A DNA stretch of 64,000 bases from Sphingomonas colocasiae (GCF_019880585.1 NZ_JAINVV010000004.1:1-64000); one strand, 5' to 3'; positions 8,680-17,673 are shown, counted from the stretch's first letter. Notes: a model not told the origin generated them from the letters alone. Made by a program: numbers and translations.

Positions 8680-9561
8680 CTATCGCAGATGCAGTTCCCG
8701 ATACTGGCCGGGGGTCAGGCCGGTGGCCTTGCGGAACACGCGGATGAAATTCGCCTGCGAACCGAAGCCGGTGTCGAGCGCGATCTCGACCAGCGAGGAA
8801 TGGGCAAGGGCCAGTTTGTGCCGGGCGGCCTGGACACGCCGATCGGTGATGTAGCGATGCGGCGTAAGCCCCGTGGCGTCCCGGAACAGGCGGGAGAAGT
8901 GGAACGGGCTGAGGCAGGCTTCGGCCGCGAGATCGTCGAGCGTGACATCTTCGGCGATCCGCGCCTCGATGAAGTCCAGCACGCGCTTCAGCCGCTTCTG
9001 ATCGAGCGAAGGCGCCCTGGCGGCGGGCTGCCAGCGATCGACGGTGTAATTCCCGATCAGGTGCCCGGCGAGCGCCACCTGCATGCCGTCGATGAACAGG
9101 CGATCGGTCGGTTGCGGCGGGCGATCGAGCATCGATCGGAAGGCGGATCCGATCTGTTGCAGCGTCGCGTCCGCGAAACCGCCGGCATAGGCCAGCCGGG
9201 TCTTGGCCGGGTCGATATCGTAATCGGCGAGCGCGCTTGTCTCCATCAGCGTGGGCGGCAGGAACAGGTGGAGGCTCTCCACCGGACCCGAAAGCTCGAT
9301 CCTGCTTTCATCCGTCCCCACGGGCACGATCCAGCTCGTGCCCGGCCGCGCGATACCCTCCTGCGCATTGCCGTCGCCGGTGCGGCCCACCTGTGCCTGC
9401 CCCGACAGGATCAGCACGATCTCCGTGCATTCGGGGGTGACCGCCGTTTGCGCGCCGCCCTCCAGCCGTCGATGCTCGACGCGCAGCGACGGCCAGGCCT
9501 CCGCGCTGCTCAGCCGTTCGCTTCTATGATATTTCCGGTCGCCGTGCGTCGTGATCGCCAT
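8680..9561 (-). CDS. AraC-family transcriptional regulator
   Basis: This 293-residue protein has an N-terminal cupin-like sensing half (about 1-180) and a C-terminal double helix-turn-helix of the AraC type (about 190-293). The latter contains TLDDLAAEACLSPFHFSRLF in the first HTH and SLVEIALDTGFGSQANFIRVF in the second. It is expected to bind a small molecule and activate neighbouring genes. It is encoded upstream of, and on the same strand as, the GlcG-SDR-NTF2-SDR-ADH group. About 160 bases separate it from GlcG, so it may regulate that group from the intervening promoter. Confidence 0.9.
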   Translation of the reverse strand: MAITTHGDRKYHRSERLSSAEAWPSLRVEHRRLEGGAQTAVTPECTEIVLILSGQAQVGRTGDGNAQEGIARPGTSWIVPVGTDESRIELSGPVESLHLFLPPTLMETSALADYDIDPAKTRLAYAGGFADATLQQIGSAFRSMLDRPPQPTDRLFIDGMQVALAGHLIGNYTVDRWQPAARAPSLDQKRLKRVLDFIEARIAEDVTLDDLAAEACLSPFHFSRLFRDATGLTPHRYITDRRVQAARHKLALAHSSLVEIALDTGFGSQANFIRVFRKATGLTPGQYRELHLR

Positions 9562-9727
9562 GCCGATCCTCAGACGGCCATCTTATCCATTCGTTTCACA
9601 GTGGCAACATCCGGTGCGCGCACCGATCGACCGCGCGCAATGCCGCGGCAACGCAACGGGTGGAAGAGGCTGGCGGCCGCCGCCTCGGATGCGAGCGGCC
9701 GATCAAGGTACAGTGAAGGAATGACAG

Positions 9728-10336
9728 ATGAAGAGTCGAATTCTTGTTGCGGCAGTATGCGCGATGGTGCCTGCGGGCGCCTTCGCGCAATCCGCGGATG
9801 AAGGCAGCTTCAGCGGCATGAAGATCGGGGTGTCGGCGGATTATCGTTCGCACGAGGCGGAATATCCGCTCACCCGCATCGGCACCACCATCGACAGGGA
9901 CCGGGCGGGCTTCGGCTATCGCGGTCATGCCGGCTTCGACATGGAGCTGGGGCATATGCTCGTCATCGGCGCCGAAGCCGGGCTCGGCCGGGGCGGCAAG
10001 CGGCTGCGCGCCAAAAGCGCCACGGGCGAATATTCGCTCACGCCCGGCTGGAGCTGGGATGTCTCGGGCCGCGCGGGCATCCTGCCGGCGGACACTGTCC
10101 TGCTCTACGGCCGCGTCGGATATAGCTGGCTGCGGGTGCGGGAGAAGACCGATTTCGTGGCGACCACGGTCAAGGACATCCGCACCGGTGCCACCGAGAG
10201 CGGATTGCTGTATGGCGGGGGCATCGAGACCGCGATCGCGCCGGGCATCTTCGTCCGTGCCGAATATAACCGCGTCAATTACCGTGACGGTCTGCGCGCG
10301 TCGCGCACCCAGCTTGGAATGTCGATGAGTCTCTAG
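9728..10336 (+). CDS. Outer-membrane beta-barrel protein
   Basis: This 202-residue protein has a signal peptide (MKSRILVAAVCAMVPAGAFA, cut before QSAD). The rest alternates polar and aromatic residues as in small 8-stranded porin-like barrels (GFGYRGHAGFDMEL, LLYGRVGYSWLRV, FVRAEYNRVNY) and ends in a short strand, LGMSMSL. It resembles Omp25/OmpA-barrel proteins of alphaproteobacteria. A good ribosome binding site (GAAGGAATGACAG) supports the ATG. The stop codon lies inside the first copy of an 18-bp tandem duplication. The physiological role is unknown. Confidence 0.85.
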   Translation: MKSRILVAAVCAMVPAGAFAQSADEGSFSGMKIGVSADYRSHEAEYPLTRIGTTIDRDRAGFGYRGHAGFDMELGHMLVIGAEAGLGRGGKRLRAKSATGEYSLTPGWSWDVSGRAGILPADTVLLYGRVGYSWLRVREKTDFVATTVKDIRTGATESGLLYGGGIETAIAPGIFVRAEYNRVNYRDGLRASRTQLGMSMSL

Positions 10337-10362
10337 AGCGATTTGAGTCTCTAGAGCGATTT
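10327..10362 (+). repeat. Exact 18-bp tandem duplication over a stop codon
   Basis: The 18-base unit GAGTCTCTAGAGCGATTT occurs twice in a row (10327-10344 and 10345-10362). The first copy encodes the last residues and stop codon of the outer-membrane protein (SL-TAG); the second lies just outside the gene. The unit contains CTCTAGAG, part of the TCTAGAGCG element also seen near 57281. Confidence 0.9.
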
Positions 10363-10446
10363 CGAGGCGGGCGGACCCGCCCGCCGGCTTGGAAATCGCG
10401 GTGAGTAAATGCAGCGATTTCGAGGCGGGCGGACTCGCCCGCCGGC
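10356..10446 (+). repeat. Two 33-bp hairpin repeats
   Basis: Two 33-base copies that differ at one base lie at 10356-10388 and 10414-10446. Each contains GCGATTTCGAGG followed by a strong hairpin, GCGGGCGG-A-(C/T)-CCGCCCGC-like. They are separated by 25 bases. The element resembles REP-like intergenic units and could act as a terminator or mRNA-stabilising structure behind the outer-membrane protein gene. Confidence 0.8.
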
Positions 10447-10452
10447 GAAATG

Positions 10453-10486
10453 CCCAGGGTCGATCCGGTCCCGGATCGGCCCTGGG
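10453..10486 (+). terminator. Hairpin between outer-membrane protein and response regulator
   Basis: CCCAGGG (10453-10459) pairs with CCCTGGG (10480-10486), and inside it GATCCG (10462-10467) pairs with CGGATC (10472-10477). There is no T-run after it, so rho-independent termination is uncertain; it may instead be an untranslated-region structure of the downstream operon. Confidence 0.4.
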
Positions 10487-10558
10487 CCTGGCCCCGGCGG
10501 CGGCGCGACGGCCTGTCGTCCCCGATACGGCTCAATCAACGAAAACGGAGCAGCCTTG

Positions 10559-11233
10559 GTGCGGATATTGCTGGTCGAGGACGAGATGGAAATGGCGGCG
10601 GCGCTTCGTTCGGTGCTGGAGCGCGAGGGCTTCGTCGTCGATCATGTCCACAGCTTCGCCGATGCGCGCGAGGCCGCGATCGATGGCGACCACGATCTCG
10701 TCCTGCTCGACCGGACCCTGCCCGATGGCGAGGGGCTTTCGCTGCTGCCCGAATTGCGGCGCGGCAATCCCGGCGTGCCGGTGATCGTGCTCACCGCGCG
10801 CGGCGACATCGCCGATCGGGTTTCCGGCCTCGATCACGGCGCGGACGATTATCTCGCCAAGCCCTTCGCGATGGAGGAATTGCTCGCGCGGATCCGGGCG
10901 GTGCGCCGCCGCCCCGCGACCCTGGCCGCCGAACAGGTCCAGTTGGGAGAGCTGATCTACGACATGGCGCATGACGAGGCGCATGTGCGCGATATCCGCT
11001 TGGACCTGCCGCGCCGTGAATTGCGCGTGCTGGCCGCGCTGATGCGGCGGCGCGGGCGCACCGTGCTACGCCCCGCGCTCGAACAGGCGGTCTATGGCTT
11101 CGACGACGAGATCCAGTCGAACACGCTGGATTCGCACATATCGCGGCTGCGCAAGAAGCTGGCGGAATCCGGGGCGGGAGTGGAAATCCACGCGATCCGG
11201 GGCGTCGGTTACCTCCTCCGTCGCGCGTCATGA
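10559..11233 (+). CDS. OmpR/PhoB-type response regulator
   Basis: This 224-residue protein has a receiver domain followed by a winged-helix DNA-binding domain. The phospho-acceptor is D51 (LVLLDRTLPDG), with E8-D9 acidic residues, T79 and K101 (YLAKPF). The C-terminal wing is seen in SNTLDSHISRLRKKL and the final IRGVGYLL. The start is taken as GTG at 10559 (or TTG at 10556), because GGAG at 10547-10550 is well placed for both and the protein then begins directly with RILLVEDE. It overlaps the sensor kinase gene by four bases and forms its partner. The regulon is unknown. Confidence 0.9.
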   Translation: MRILLVEDEMEMAAALRSVLEREGFVVDHVHSFADAREAAIDGDHDLVLLDRTLPDGEGLSLLPELRRGNPGVPVIVLTARGDIADRVSGLDHGADDYLAKPFAMEELLARIRAVRRRPATLAAEQVQLGELIYDMAHDEAHVRDIRLDLPRRELRVLAALMRRRGRTVLRPALEQAVYGFDDEIQSNTLDSHISRLRKKLAESGAGVEIHAIRGVGYLLRRAS

Positions 11234-12576
11234 AGCGCCGCAGGCCGCGATCGCTCAAGCGCCGGCTGATCGTCCAGCTTCTGCTGTTCCATATCGTCGT
11301 GCTGTTCATGTTCGGCCTGGCCTTTGTCGCGTTCCTGATCCGCGCGGACACGGGCGGCGCATTGGTCGATCCCCAGATCACCGATATCGCGGCGCGCGCG
11401 ATCGCGCGGCGGCCCGATGGCCGGCTGGAACTGAGGGAAACCGACGAGATGAGGGCGCTGCGCGCCGCCGTGCCCGATTACTGGTTCGTTGCGCGCAGCG
11501 GCCGCGGCGAGATCATCCAGGCCGGCGTCGTGCCCGAACCCTATCGGGCGCTCGGCCGGCAGCTCGATCGCGTGGGCTTCGCCGACATTCGCGATCTGGG
11601 CGAACCATCGGAGCTTTCGGCGGTCATCCGGAAGGCCGACGGGCCGGCGGGGCGCTTCACCGTGCTTGGCGAAGGCCGGCTGTTCAGCCTGACCTTCGTC
11701 GTGCTGTTCCTCTCCAACCTGCTGATGATCCCGATCCTGGCGCTGCTCGCGGTTATCACCGTGATCGCGATCCCGTGGATCGTGAGCAGGGCCTTTGCCG
11801 GCATGGCGACCGTCGCCCGCGAAGCCGAGCTGATCGATACCGATCGGCGCGGATACCGGCTCGCCGAAGAGAATATCCCGGCGGAGGTGATTCCGCTGGT
11901 GCGGGCGATCAACGGCGCGCTGCACCGGCTTGACGAGGGATATGACCGGCATCAGCGCTTCGTCGTCGATGCGGCGCACGAGCTGCGCACGCCCATCGCG
12001 ATCCTGCAGGCCAAGATCGAGGGGCTGGACGATGCCCGGATCGTGAACCGGCTGGGGCGCGATGTCGGCCGGCTCGGCACGCTGGCGGAGCAGCTCGTCG
12101 ATCTCCAGCGGATCGACAAGGGCGTGTCGCTGTCGCGCGGTGTCGATCTGGGGCTAATCGCGCAGACCGTCGCGGCCGATCTCGCGCCGATCCTGATCGC
12201 CAATGGCTGCGAGGTCGAGGTGATAGACCTGGGCAACGCGCCGGTCTGGGGCGATGCCGGTGCGATCGAACGCATCCTGTGCAATCTCGTCCGCAACGCG
12301 ATCGAGCATGGCGGCGACCATGTCGTCATCCGCGTCCAGGGCTGCGCCGTCGAGGTGGAGGATAATGGGCCCGGCATTCCCGATCATGAGCGCGAGCGGA
12401 TCTTCGAGCCCTTTTATCGGCTGCGCGCGCGGTCGACCGGGGCAGGGCTGGGCCTCAATCTGGTGCGGCAGGTGATGAACCGGCATCATGGGCGGATCGA
12501 GGTGTCGGACGCCCCCGACGGTGGCGCGACGATGCGGCTCGAATTTCTCGCGGCGACGCGATCGCTGCCAGCCTGA
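11230..12576 (+). CDS. Membrane sensor histidine kinase
   Basis: This 448-residue kinase has two membrane segments (about 13-36 and 151-186) enclosing a roughly 115-residue periplasmic domain. A HAMP-like linker, a dimerisation domain with phospho-acceptor H250 (FVVDAAHELRTPIA) and a catalytic domain follow. The catalytic domain carries the N box (NLVRNAIEHG), G1 (DNGPGIP) and G2 (GAGLGLNLV). It phosphorylates the response regulator encoded immediately upstream. The signal is not evident. Its start overlaps the regulator stop (ATGA). A putative lipoprotein gene follows 50 bases downstream. Confidence 0.92.
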   Translation: MKRRRPRSLKRRLIVQLLLFHIVVLFMFGLAFVAFLIRADTGGALVDPQITDIAARAIARRPDGRLELRETDEMRALRAAVPDYWFVARSGRGEIIQAGVVPEPYRALGRQLDRVGFADIRDLGEPSELSAVIRKADGPAGRFTVLGEGRLFSLTFVVLFLSNLLMIPILALLAVITVIAIPWIVSRAFAGMATVAREAELIDTDRRGYRLAEENIPAEVIPLVRAINGALHRLDEGYDRHQRFVVDAAHELRTPIAILQAKIEGLDDARIVNRLGRDVGRLGTLAEQLVDLQRIDKGVSLSRGVDLGLIAQTVAADLAPILIANGCEVEVIDLGNAPVWGDAGAIERILCNLVRNAIEHGGDHVVIRVQGCAVEVEDNGPGIPDHERERIFEPFYRLRARSTGAGLGLNLVRQVMNRHHGRIEVSDAPDGGATMRLEFLAATRSLPA

Positions 12577-12626
12577 CGCAATGCAGATGGCGTTGGCTGC
12601 CGCGATCGATCCGATCGCGAGGTTTC

Positions 12627-13019
12627 ATGAAACGCCACAGCCCGACCCGTCTTTCCGTGCCCGCCGCCCTGCTACTGGCGATATCGGTGCTGGCGGGCTG
12701 CTCGGCCGATATCATGCGCGGTTATGTCGGCCGCCCGCCGGAAGCGGTGATGGCCAGATATGGCCCGCCCGTCGATGTACGCGACCTGCCGGGCGGGCGC
12801 CGCGCCTATCAATGGCTTGAGGAGAGCACCGTCACCGCCTTCGGCGCGACGACGACGACCGTCGAGGAAAAGGGGAGGCGAAGGCCCCGGCAGGAGATCA
12901 CGACCGAATTCGCGCCGTCGACGACGGAAACCCAGCGCTGCTTCTACACCTTCTACGCGCGCCGCGCGGCGGAAGGGTGGCTGATCGACGGTTTCGAGAA
13001 GCCGGCATCCGGCTGCTGA
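12627..13019 (+). CDS. Putative lipoprotein
   Basis: This 130-residue protein has a lipoprotein signal peptide (hydrophobic LLLAISVLAGCS, lipid-attachment Cys at residue 25). The mature part contains GYVGRPPEAVMARYGPP, a pattern seen in small lipoproteins that begin with a BamE/SmpA-like helix, and then a repetitive Thr-rich loop (TTTTVEEKG). Two further cysteines (CFYTFYA and the C-terminal Cys) could form a disulfide in the periplasm. Its position after the sensor kinase may mean co-transcription. The function is unknown. Confidence 0.75.
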   Translation: MKRHSPTRLSVPAALLLAISVLAGCSADIMRGYVGRPPEAVMARYGPPVDVRDLPGGRRAYQWLEESTVTAFGATTTTVEEKGRRRPRQEITTEFAPSTTETQRCFYTFYARRAAEGWLIDGFEKPASGC

Positions 13020-13122
13020 ACCCGCTTTCAGGGCGGCCCGGCGGCCGGCGCCAATTCCCCGCAATGTCCGTCATGTTGTCTTCGGAGCGCGGCCCGCTTG
13101 GCCGCCAGTTCGGAGTAGAGAC

Positions 13123-13590
13123 ATGGTCGCTCGTTTGAGAAGATGCGCGCTGGCAATCGGCGCGTTCGCCTGGCTTGCCGACGCCGTACCGTCCGTTTCC
13201 GTGGCGCATGCGCAGGATTCGCAGGATCGGCGATGGAGCCATCGCCCGCCGCCCCGCCCGATGGAGCCGTCCTTCGATCGCTGCGACCGCCTGCACGGGC
13301 GCGACCGGGCGCGCTGCGAGGGCCGGCGCGATCGCGACCGGCGCGCCTGGCGTCATCACGAACGCGAAAGGGAGCGCGATCGGCGAAACGATGCCAGGAC
13401 AGAGGGCGTCGTCGCGGGCGTGGTCGGTGCGGCGATCATCGGCGGCGTGATCGCGGCGGTCGCGAAGGACGGCAAGAAGAAGAAGGAACTGCGCGAACGC
13501 CGCCGCCACTGCATCGACCGCTACGGCAACTATGACGAGCGGACCGACAGCTATCGCGCCAGCGACGGGCGCTTCCATCGCTGCGAATGA
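13123..13590 (+). CDS. Exported Arg-rich protein with BA14K-like C-terminus
   Basis: This 155-residue protein starts with a likely signal peptide (to about residue 30, VAHAQ-D). A very Arg/Asp-rich low-complexity stretch follows (about 50-92, with CDRLHGRDRARCEGRR). A Gly/Ala hydrophobic segment (about 94-110, VVAGVVGAAIIGGVIAAV) could insert in a membrane or act as a glycine zipper. The C-terminus (CIDRYGNYDERTDSY, then DGRFHRC) matches the C-RY-SYD--T-TY---DG---C pattern of BA14K-like proteins. The function is unknown. It is convergent with the MFS gene. Confidence 0.7.
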   Translation: MVARLRRCALAIGAFAWLADAVPSVSVAHAQDSQDRRWSHRPPPRPMEPSFDRCDRLHGRDRARCEGRRDRDRRAWRHHERERERDRRNDARTEGVVAGVVGAAIIGGVIAAVAKDGKKKKELRERRRHCIDRYGNYDERTDSYRASDGRFHRCE

Positions 13591-13611
13591 TGGAGGCGCG
13601 CAGGCGCCGGA

Positions 13612-14892
13612 TCAGTCGATGATCCGGCGCCCCGTGCCCCAGGCCAGCCAGATCACCGCGCCCAGCACATTGACCCCCGCCGCGAGCAGGAAGGTCGCCG
13701 TATAGCCGCCGGTCAGGTCGAGCAGCAGCCCGGTCGCCGCGACGCCGATGATGCCGGGCAGGGTGCCGGCGGTGTTGGTGATGCCCCACAGCACGTCGGC
13801 ATGGCGTGGCGCGATGTCGAGATGGTTCACCGCGAAGCCGGCGAAGGCGAGCGCGCCGACGCCCAGCGCGCCGCACATGCACAACAGCGCCATCGCCGGC
13901 GTCGTCGCCTGGAGCGCGAGCAGGAAGAAGGCCGCGCTGCCGAGCAGCCCGCCGCATTGCATGATGCGCCGCACGCGCGTCACGTCCGCGCCGCGCGCGA
14001 TCATCTTGTCGGCGACGACGGCGGCGGCATTGCCGACCACGAACTGGCTGATCCAGGGGCCGATCGCGAACAGGCCCGATCCGGCGACCGACATGTGCTG
14101 CACGTCGCGGAAGTAGCTCGGCAGCCAGGCGAGCATCAGGTAGAGTGTCCAGTTGTTGCAGAAATGATTGATGATCAGCGCCCAGACGGCCTTGTGCGAC
14201 AGCAGCACGCGCCACGGGATCGGCTGGCGCACCGTGCCCGTTTCCGCCTCGATCGGCGCGAGCAGCGCGCGTTCCTCCGCGCTGATCGTCGGATGCACCG
14301 CCGGCCGCGCATGGATCAGCCGGAACCAGAAGACCGCGAAGACCAGGCCGAGCCCGCCAAAGGCGTAGAAGACGCTTTGCCAGCCATGATGTTCGATCAG
14401 CCAGCCGGTGACGAGCAGCGCGAAGATCGTGCCCATCGGGATGCCGGTGAGGTTGATCGCGGCGGCGCGCGATTTTTCGGGCCCCGGCATCCAGCGCGCG
14501 AGCAGATTGTAGATCGCAGGGAAGCTCGCCGCCTCGCCCGCGCCCATCAGGATGCGCGTGGCGATCAGCGCCGCGAGCGAGATCGAACCCGCGATCGGGG
14601 TCAGGAAGGTGAAGGCGGACCAGGCGATCAGCGCGCCGCCCAGCAGCAGCCGTCCGCCGATCCGGTTGGCGAGCCAGCCGGTGGGGACCATCGCCGCCAT
14701 ATAGCCGATGAAGAAGGAGGACAGCACCAGCCCCTTGGTGGTGCCCGACCAGCCATATTCCTCGGCCATCGGAATGATCGCGACCGAGATGTTGACCCTG
14801 TCGATATAGCAGATGAAGGTCGCGATCGCGCACATCAGCACCACGATGTGCCGTTTCTGCAGCCCCGGTTTCGAGGCCTGCCCCGCCGCCAT
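13612..14892 (-). CDS. MFS transporter, anion:cation symporter type
   Basis: This 426-residue protein has about 12 membrane segments. TM1 contains the CYIDRVNISVAI block typical of the anion:cation symporter (ACS) branch of the major facilitator superfamily, which imports organic anions such as hexuronates, tartrate or phthalate with protons. The loop-2 motif GWLANRIGGR and the RILMGAGEAASFPA block of TM4 also fit. It is in the inner membrane. It is divergent from the TPR/HTH gene and has no catabolic neighbour that would reveal the substrate. Confidence 0.88.
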   Translation of the reverse strand: MAAGQASKPGLQKRHIVVLMCAIATFICYIDRVNISVAIIPMAEEYGWSGTTKGLVLSSFFIGYMAAMVPTGWLANRIGGRLLLGGALIAWSAFTFLTPIAGSISLAALIATRILMGAGEAASFPAIYNLLARWMPGPEKSRAAAINLTGIPMGTIFALLVTGWLIEHHGWQSVFYAFGGLGLVFAVFWFRLIHARPAVHPTISAEERALLAPIEAETGTVRQPIPWRVLLSHKAVWALIINHFCNNWTLYLMLAWLPSYFRDVQHMSVAGSGLFAIGPWISQFVVGNAAAVVADKMIARGADVTRVRRIMQCGGLLGSAAFFLLALQATTPAMALLCMCGALGVGALAFAGFAVNHLDIAPRHADVLWGITNTAGTLPGIIGVAATGLLLDLTGGYTATFLLAAGVNVLGAVIWLAWGTGRRIID

Positions 14893-15031
14893 GCTTGTCC
14901 TCCCCGCTGATTTATCCTGTTTCCGCAGATAGATCGGATGTGGCGCCGTTACGCAAGCGCCACGTCCATCGGTTGTCGCTTCACGGGCTTCGGATTACCA
15001 CCGGGCCGATGACAGGGTGGACGCGACCGGC

Positions 15032-16252
15032 ATGGATTCGCTGATCACCGCGGCGGCGCGCGCGCTGGCGGTGGGCGATGCGATCGGCGCGCTGAACCGC
15101 GTCGCGTTGCGCGACGATGCGCCGGCATTGGCGTTGCGCGGCATCGCCATGGCGCAGCTCGGCGAATATGCGCGCGCCACCGCCCTGCTGCGGGGCGCCG
15201 AGCGCGGCTTCGGTTCGAAACAGGCGGTGGCGCGGGCACGCTGCGTGGTCGCGGAGGCGGAGATCGCCTTGGTCTCGCGCGATCTGAACTGGCCGGTGAA
15301 GCGTCTCGACGCGGCGCGGCTGGCGCTCGCGGCGCGGGGCGATCCGGTCAACGCCGCGCATGCGGGCCATCTCCAGATCCAGCGCCTTCTGCTCATCGGC
15401 CGGATCGAGGCGGCCGAGCATCTGCTTGCCGGATTCGATCCCGCGCCCTTGCCGCCCGCCTCGCTGGCCGCGCATGCGCTGGTCGTCGCCGGGATCGCGC
15501 TCCGCCGTCTCCAGACCGGACGCGCGCGCGACGCATTGGCGCGGGCCAGGCGCGCGGCGGATGCGGCCGATATTCCGGCGCTGACCGCCGAGGTCGAGAG
15601 CGCGGTGCGCAGCCTCGACCGGCCGGCGGCACGGCTGATCACCGGCGGCGAGGCGCGCGTGATGCGGTTGGATGAGGTGGAGGCGTTGTTCGCTTCGGAT
15701 GTGCTCGTCATCGATGCGTGCCGCCATGCGTTACGCGATCCAGGCGGCGTCGCCACGCTGGCGACGCGGCCGATCCTGTTCGCGCTTGCCCGCCTGTTGG
15801 GGGAAGCATGGCCGAACGATGTGTCGCGCGAAGCGCTGCTCAAGGGCGCATTCGGCGCGCGTCACGCCGATGAATCGCATCGCGCGCGGCTGCGCGTCGA
15901 GATCGGCCGGCTGCGTGCCGCGCTCTCGGCGCTGGCCGGGATCAGCGCGACCGGGCGCGGGTTCGCGTTGCGGCCGCACGGTACGCGCCGGGTGGTCGTG
16001 CTGGCGCCGCCGATCGACGACGATCACCGCGCGGTGCTGGCGCTGCTGGCGGATGGAGAGGCCTGGTCGAGCTCCGCGCTCGCGCTCGCATTGGGGGCGA
16101 GCCAGCGCACGGTGCAGCGCGCGCTCGATGCGCTGGCGGCGGCGGGCAAGGCGCGGCCGGTCGGCCGTGGCCGCGCGCGCCGCTGGATGACGCCGCCCGC
16201 CATCGGCTTCACGACAAGCTTGTTACTCCCGGGGCCGCTGCCAGTCGGTTAG
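15032..16252 (+). CDS. TPR-like protein with C-terminal helix-turn-helix
   Basis: This is an about 406-residue, alanine-rich, almost entirely helical protein. Residues 1-200 form paired helices of tetratricopeptide type. About 225-300 resembles a winged-helix block (LATRPILFALARLLGEAWPNDVSREALL), and the C-terminus holds a second HTH (SSSALALALGASQRTVQRALDAL). It is probably a cytoplasmic transcription regulator. The ATG at 15032 was chosen; a GTG at 15017 is also possible. It is followed 31 bases later by the beta-propeller protein gene, which may be its partner or target. Confidence 0.7.
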   Translation: MDSLITAAARALAVGDAIGALNRVALRDDAPALALRGIAMAQLGEYARATALLRGAERGFGSKQAVARARCVVAEAEIALVSRDLNWPVKRLDAARLALAARGDPVNAAHAGHLQIQRLLLIGRIEAAEHLLAGFDPAPLPPASLAAHALVVAGIALRRLQTGRARDALARARRAADAADIPALTAEVESAVRSLDRPAARLITGGEARVMRLDEVEALFASDVLVIDACRHALRDPGGVATLATRPILFALARLLGEAWPNDVSREALLKGAFGARHADESHRARLRVEIGRLRAALSALAGISATGRGFALRPHGTRRVVVLAPPIDDDHRAVLALLADGEAWSSSALALALGASQRTVQRALDALAAAGKARPVGRGRARRWMTPPAIGFTTSLLLPGPLPVG

Positions 16253-16283
16253 GACCGATCATCAGTTTGGAGGATGGCGAGAC

Positions 16284-16916
16284 ATGAAACGATCAGAGGC
16301 CGAGATCATCCGCGAATATGGCCCGTTCCCGGATGTGGAGGCGGTGCACGGCGTCACCTATGACGGCGAACGCGTGTGGTTCGGGGCGGGGGAACGGCTG
16401 CAGGCGCTGGATCCCGAGAGCGGCGAACTGCCGCGCGCGATCCCGGTCCCCGCGCATGCCGGAACCGCGTTCGACGGACGGCATCTGTTCCAGATCGCCG
16501 AGGACCGCATCCAGAAGATCGATCCCGGTTCGGGCGCGGTGGTCGCGACCATCCCGGCCCCCGGCGGCGGCGGTGATTCGGGGCTTGCCTGGGCGGAAGG
16601 GTCCCTGTGGGTGGGCGAGTATCGCGCGCGCAGGATCCATCGCATCGATCCCGAAACGGGCACGATCCTGCGCACGATCGAATCCAGCCGCATGGTGACG
16701 GGGGTCACCTGGGTCGATGGCGAGCTGTGGCATGGCTGCTGGGAGGGGGAGGAAAGCGCGCTGCGGCGGATCGATCCGGACAGCGGCGCCCCGATCGAAC
16801 AGATCGACATGCCGGCGGGCATGGGGGTGTCGGGGCTCGAATCCGATGGCGGCGATCGCTTCTTCTGCGGCGGCGGCGACAGCGGCCGGCTGCGCGCCGT
16901 GCGGCGGCCTCGCTGA
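16284..16916 (+). CDS. Small beta-propeller protein (glutamine cyclotransferase/Vgb-like)
   Basis: This 210-residue protein is made of about five propeller blades with repeating patterns such as YDGERVWFGAGE-LQALDPESGE, FDGRHLFQIAEDRIQKIDPGSG and EGSLWVGEYRARRIHRIDPETG. These resemble the glutamine cyclotransferase and virginiamycin B lyase group. No signal peptide is seen, so it is probably cytoplasmic. The ribosome binding site (GGAGGATGGCGAGAC) is strong. The catalytic residues of either enzyme could not be assigned. It lies directly behind the HTH gene at 15032. Confidence 0.75.
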   Translation: MKRSEAEIIREYGPFPDVEAVHGVTYDGERVWFGAGERLQALDPESGELPRAIPVPAHAGTAFDGRHLFQIAEDRIQKIDPGSGAVVATIPAPGGGGDSGLAWAEGSLWVGEYRARRIHRIDPETGTILRTIESSRMVTGVTWVDGELWHGCWEGEESALRRIDPDSGAPIEQIDMPAGMGVSGLESDGGDRFFCGGGDSGRLRAVRRPR

Positions 16917-17022
16917 AGCGGAACGCCGCCGTTACGATTTTGGCTGCCGCGCGGCCGATCTTGCCATAATGTCCCCGCCATCGCCGCCGCGGATCGCGGC
17001 GGTCAACGGCGGAGGGCAGGGC

Positions 17023-17673
17023 GTGGATATTCCAGACGACATCTTTACCGAACCCGAGGATGTCGATCCGGAAACGCTCGCCAATCTGGGGCCGCTGCGT
17101 CGCCTGGCCGGCATATGGGAGGGGCAGCGCGGCGTCGACATCAATCCCAAGGCTGACGGGCCGGAACAGCGCGATTATTATGAGCGCATCGAAATGCAGC
17201 CGATCGATCCGCAGGCGAACGGGCCGCAGCTTTTCTACGGCCTGCGCTATCACGTGCACATCAACACGCGCGAGGAGGCGATCACCTTTCACGATCAAGT
17301 CGGCTATTGGCTGTGGGAGCCGGCGACCGGGCTTATCCTGCAGACGCTGGCGATCCCGCGCGGGCAGATCGCGATCGCGGCGGGCCATGCCGCGCCCGAT
17401 GCGAAGCAACTCGTGCTGAAGGCGGAGCGCGGGCAGACCGACTATGGCATTTGTTCCACCAGCTTTCTCGAAGCCGCCTTTCGCACCGATTCCTACACCA
17501 TCCAGGTCGATTTCCACGATGACGGGTCGTGGAGCTACGTCTCCGACACGATGTTGCAGGTGCGCGGCCAGGATGCGCCGTTCCTGCACCGGGACCGCAA
17601 CACGCTGACGAAAGTGGGCGAGCCCGATCTCAATCCCTGGGCGCGGATCGAACGAGACGGGCAGGGCGACTGA
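17023..17673 (+). CDS. Heme-binding beta-barrel protein (nitrobindin/DUF1794-like)
   Basis: This 216-residue protein has the FABP/nitrobindin-type layout, with LGPLRRLAGIWEGQRGVD at about residues 20-37 (the W of G-WEG is the family signature). Alternating strands follow, with FYGLRYH, DQVGYWLWEP and QTLAIPRGQ. Such 10-strand barrels bind heme or fatty acids. The GTG at 17023 is preferred because GGAGGGCAGGGC lies immediately before it; an ATG at 16969 would add 18 low-complexity residues. It is probably cytoplasmic. There is no functional link to the neighbours. Confidence 0.75.
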   Translation: MDIPDDIFTEPEDVDPETLANLGPLRRLAGIWEGQRGVDINPKADGPEQRDYYERIEMQPIDPQANGPQLFYGLRYHVHINTREEAITFHDQVGYWLWEPATGLILQTLAIPRGQIAIAAGHAAPDAKQLVLKAERGQTDYGICSTSFLEAAFRTDSYTIQVDFHDDGSWSYVSDTMLQVRGQDAPFLHRDRNTLTKVGEPDLNPWARIERDGQGD

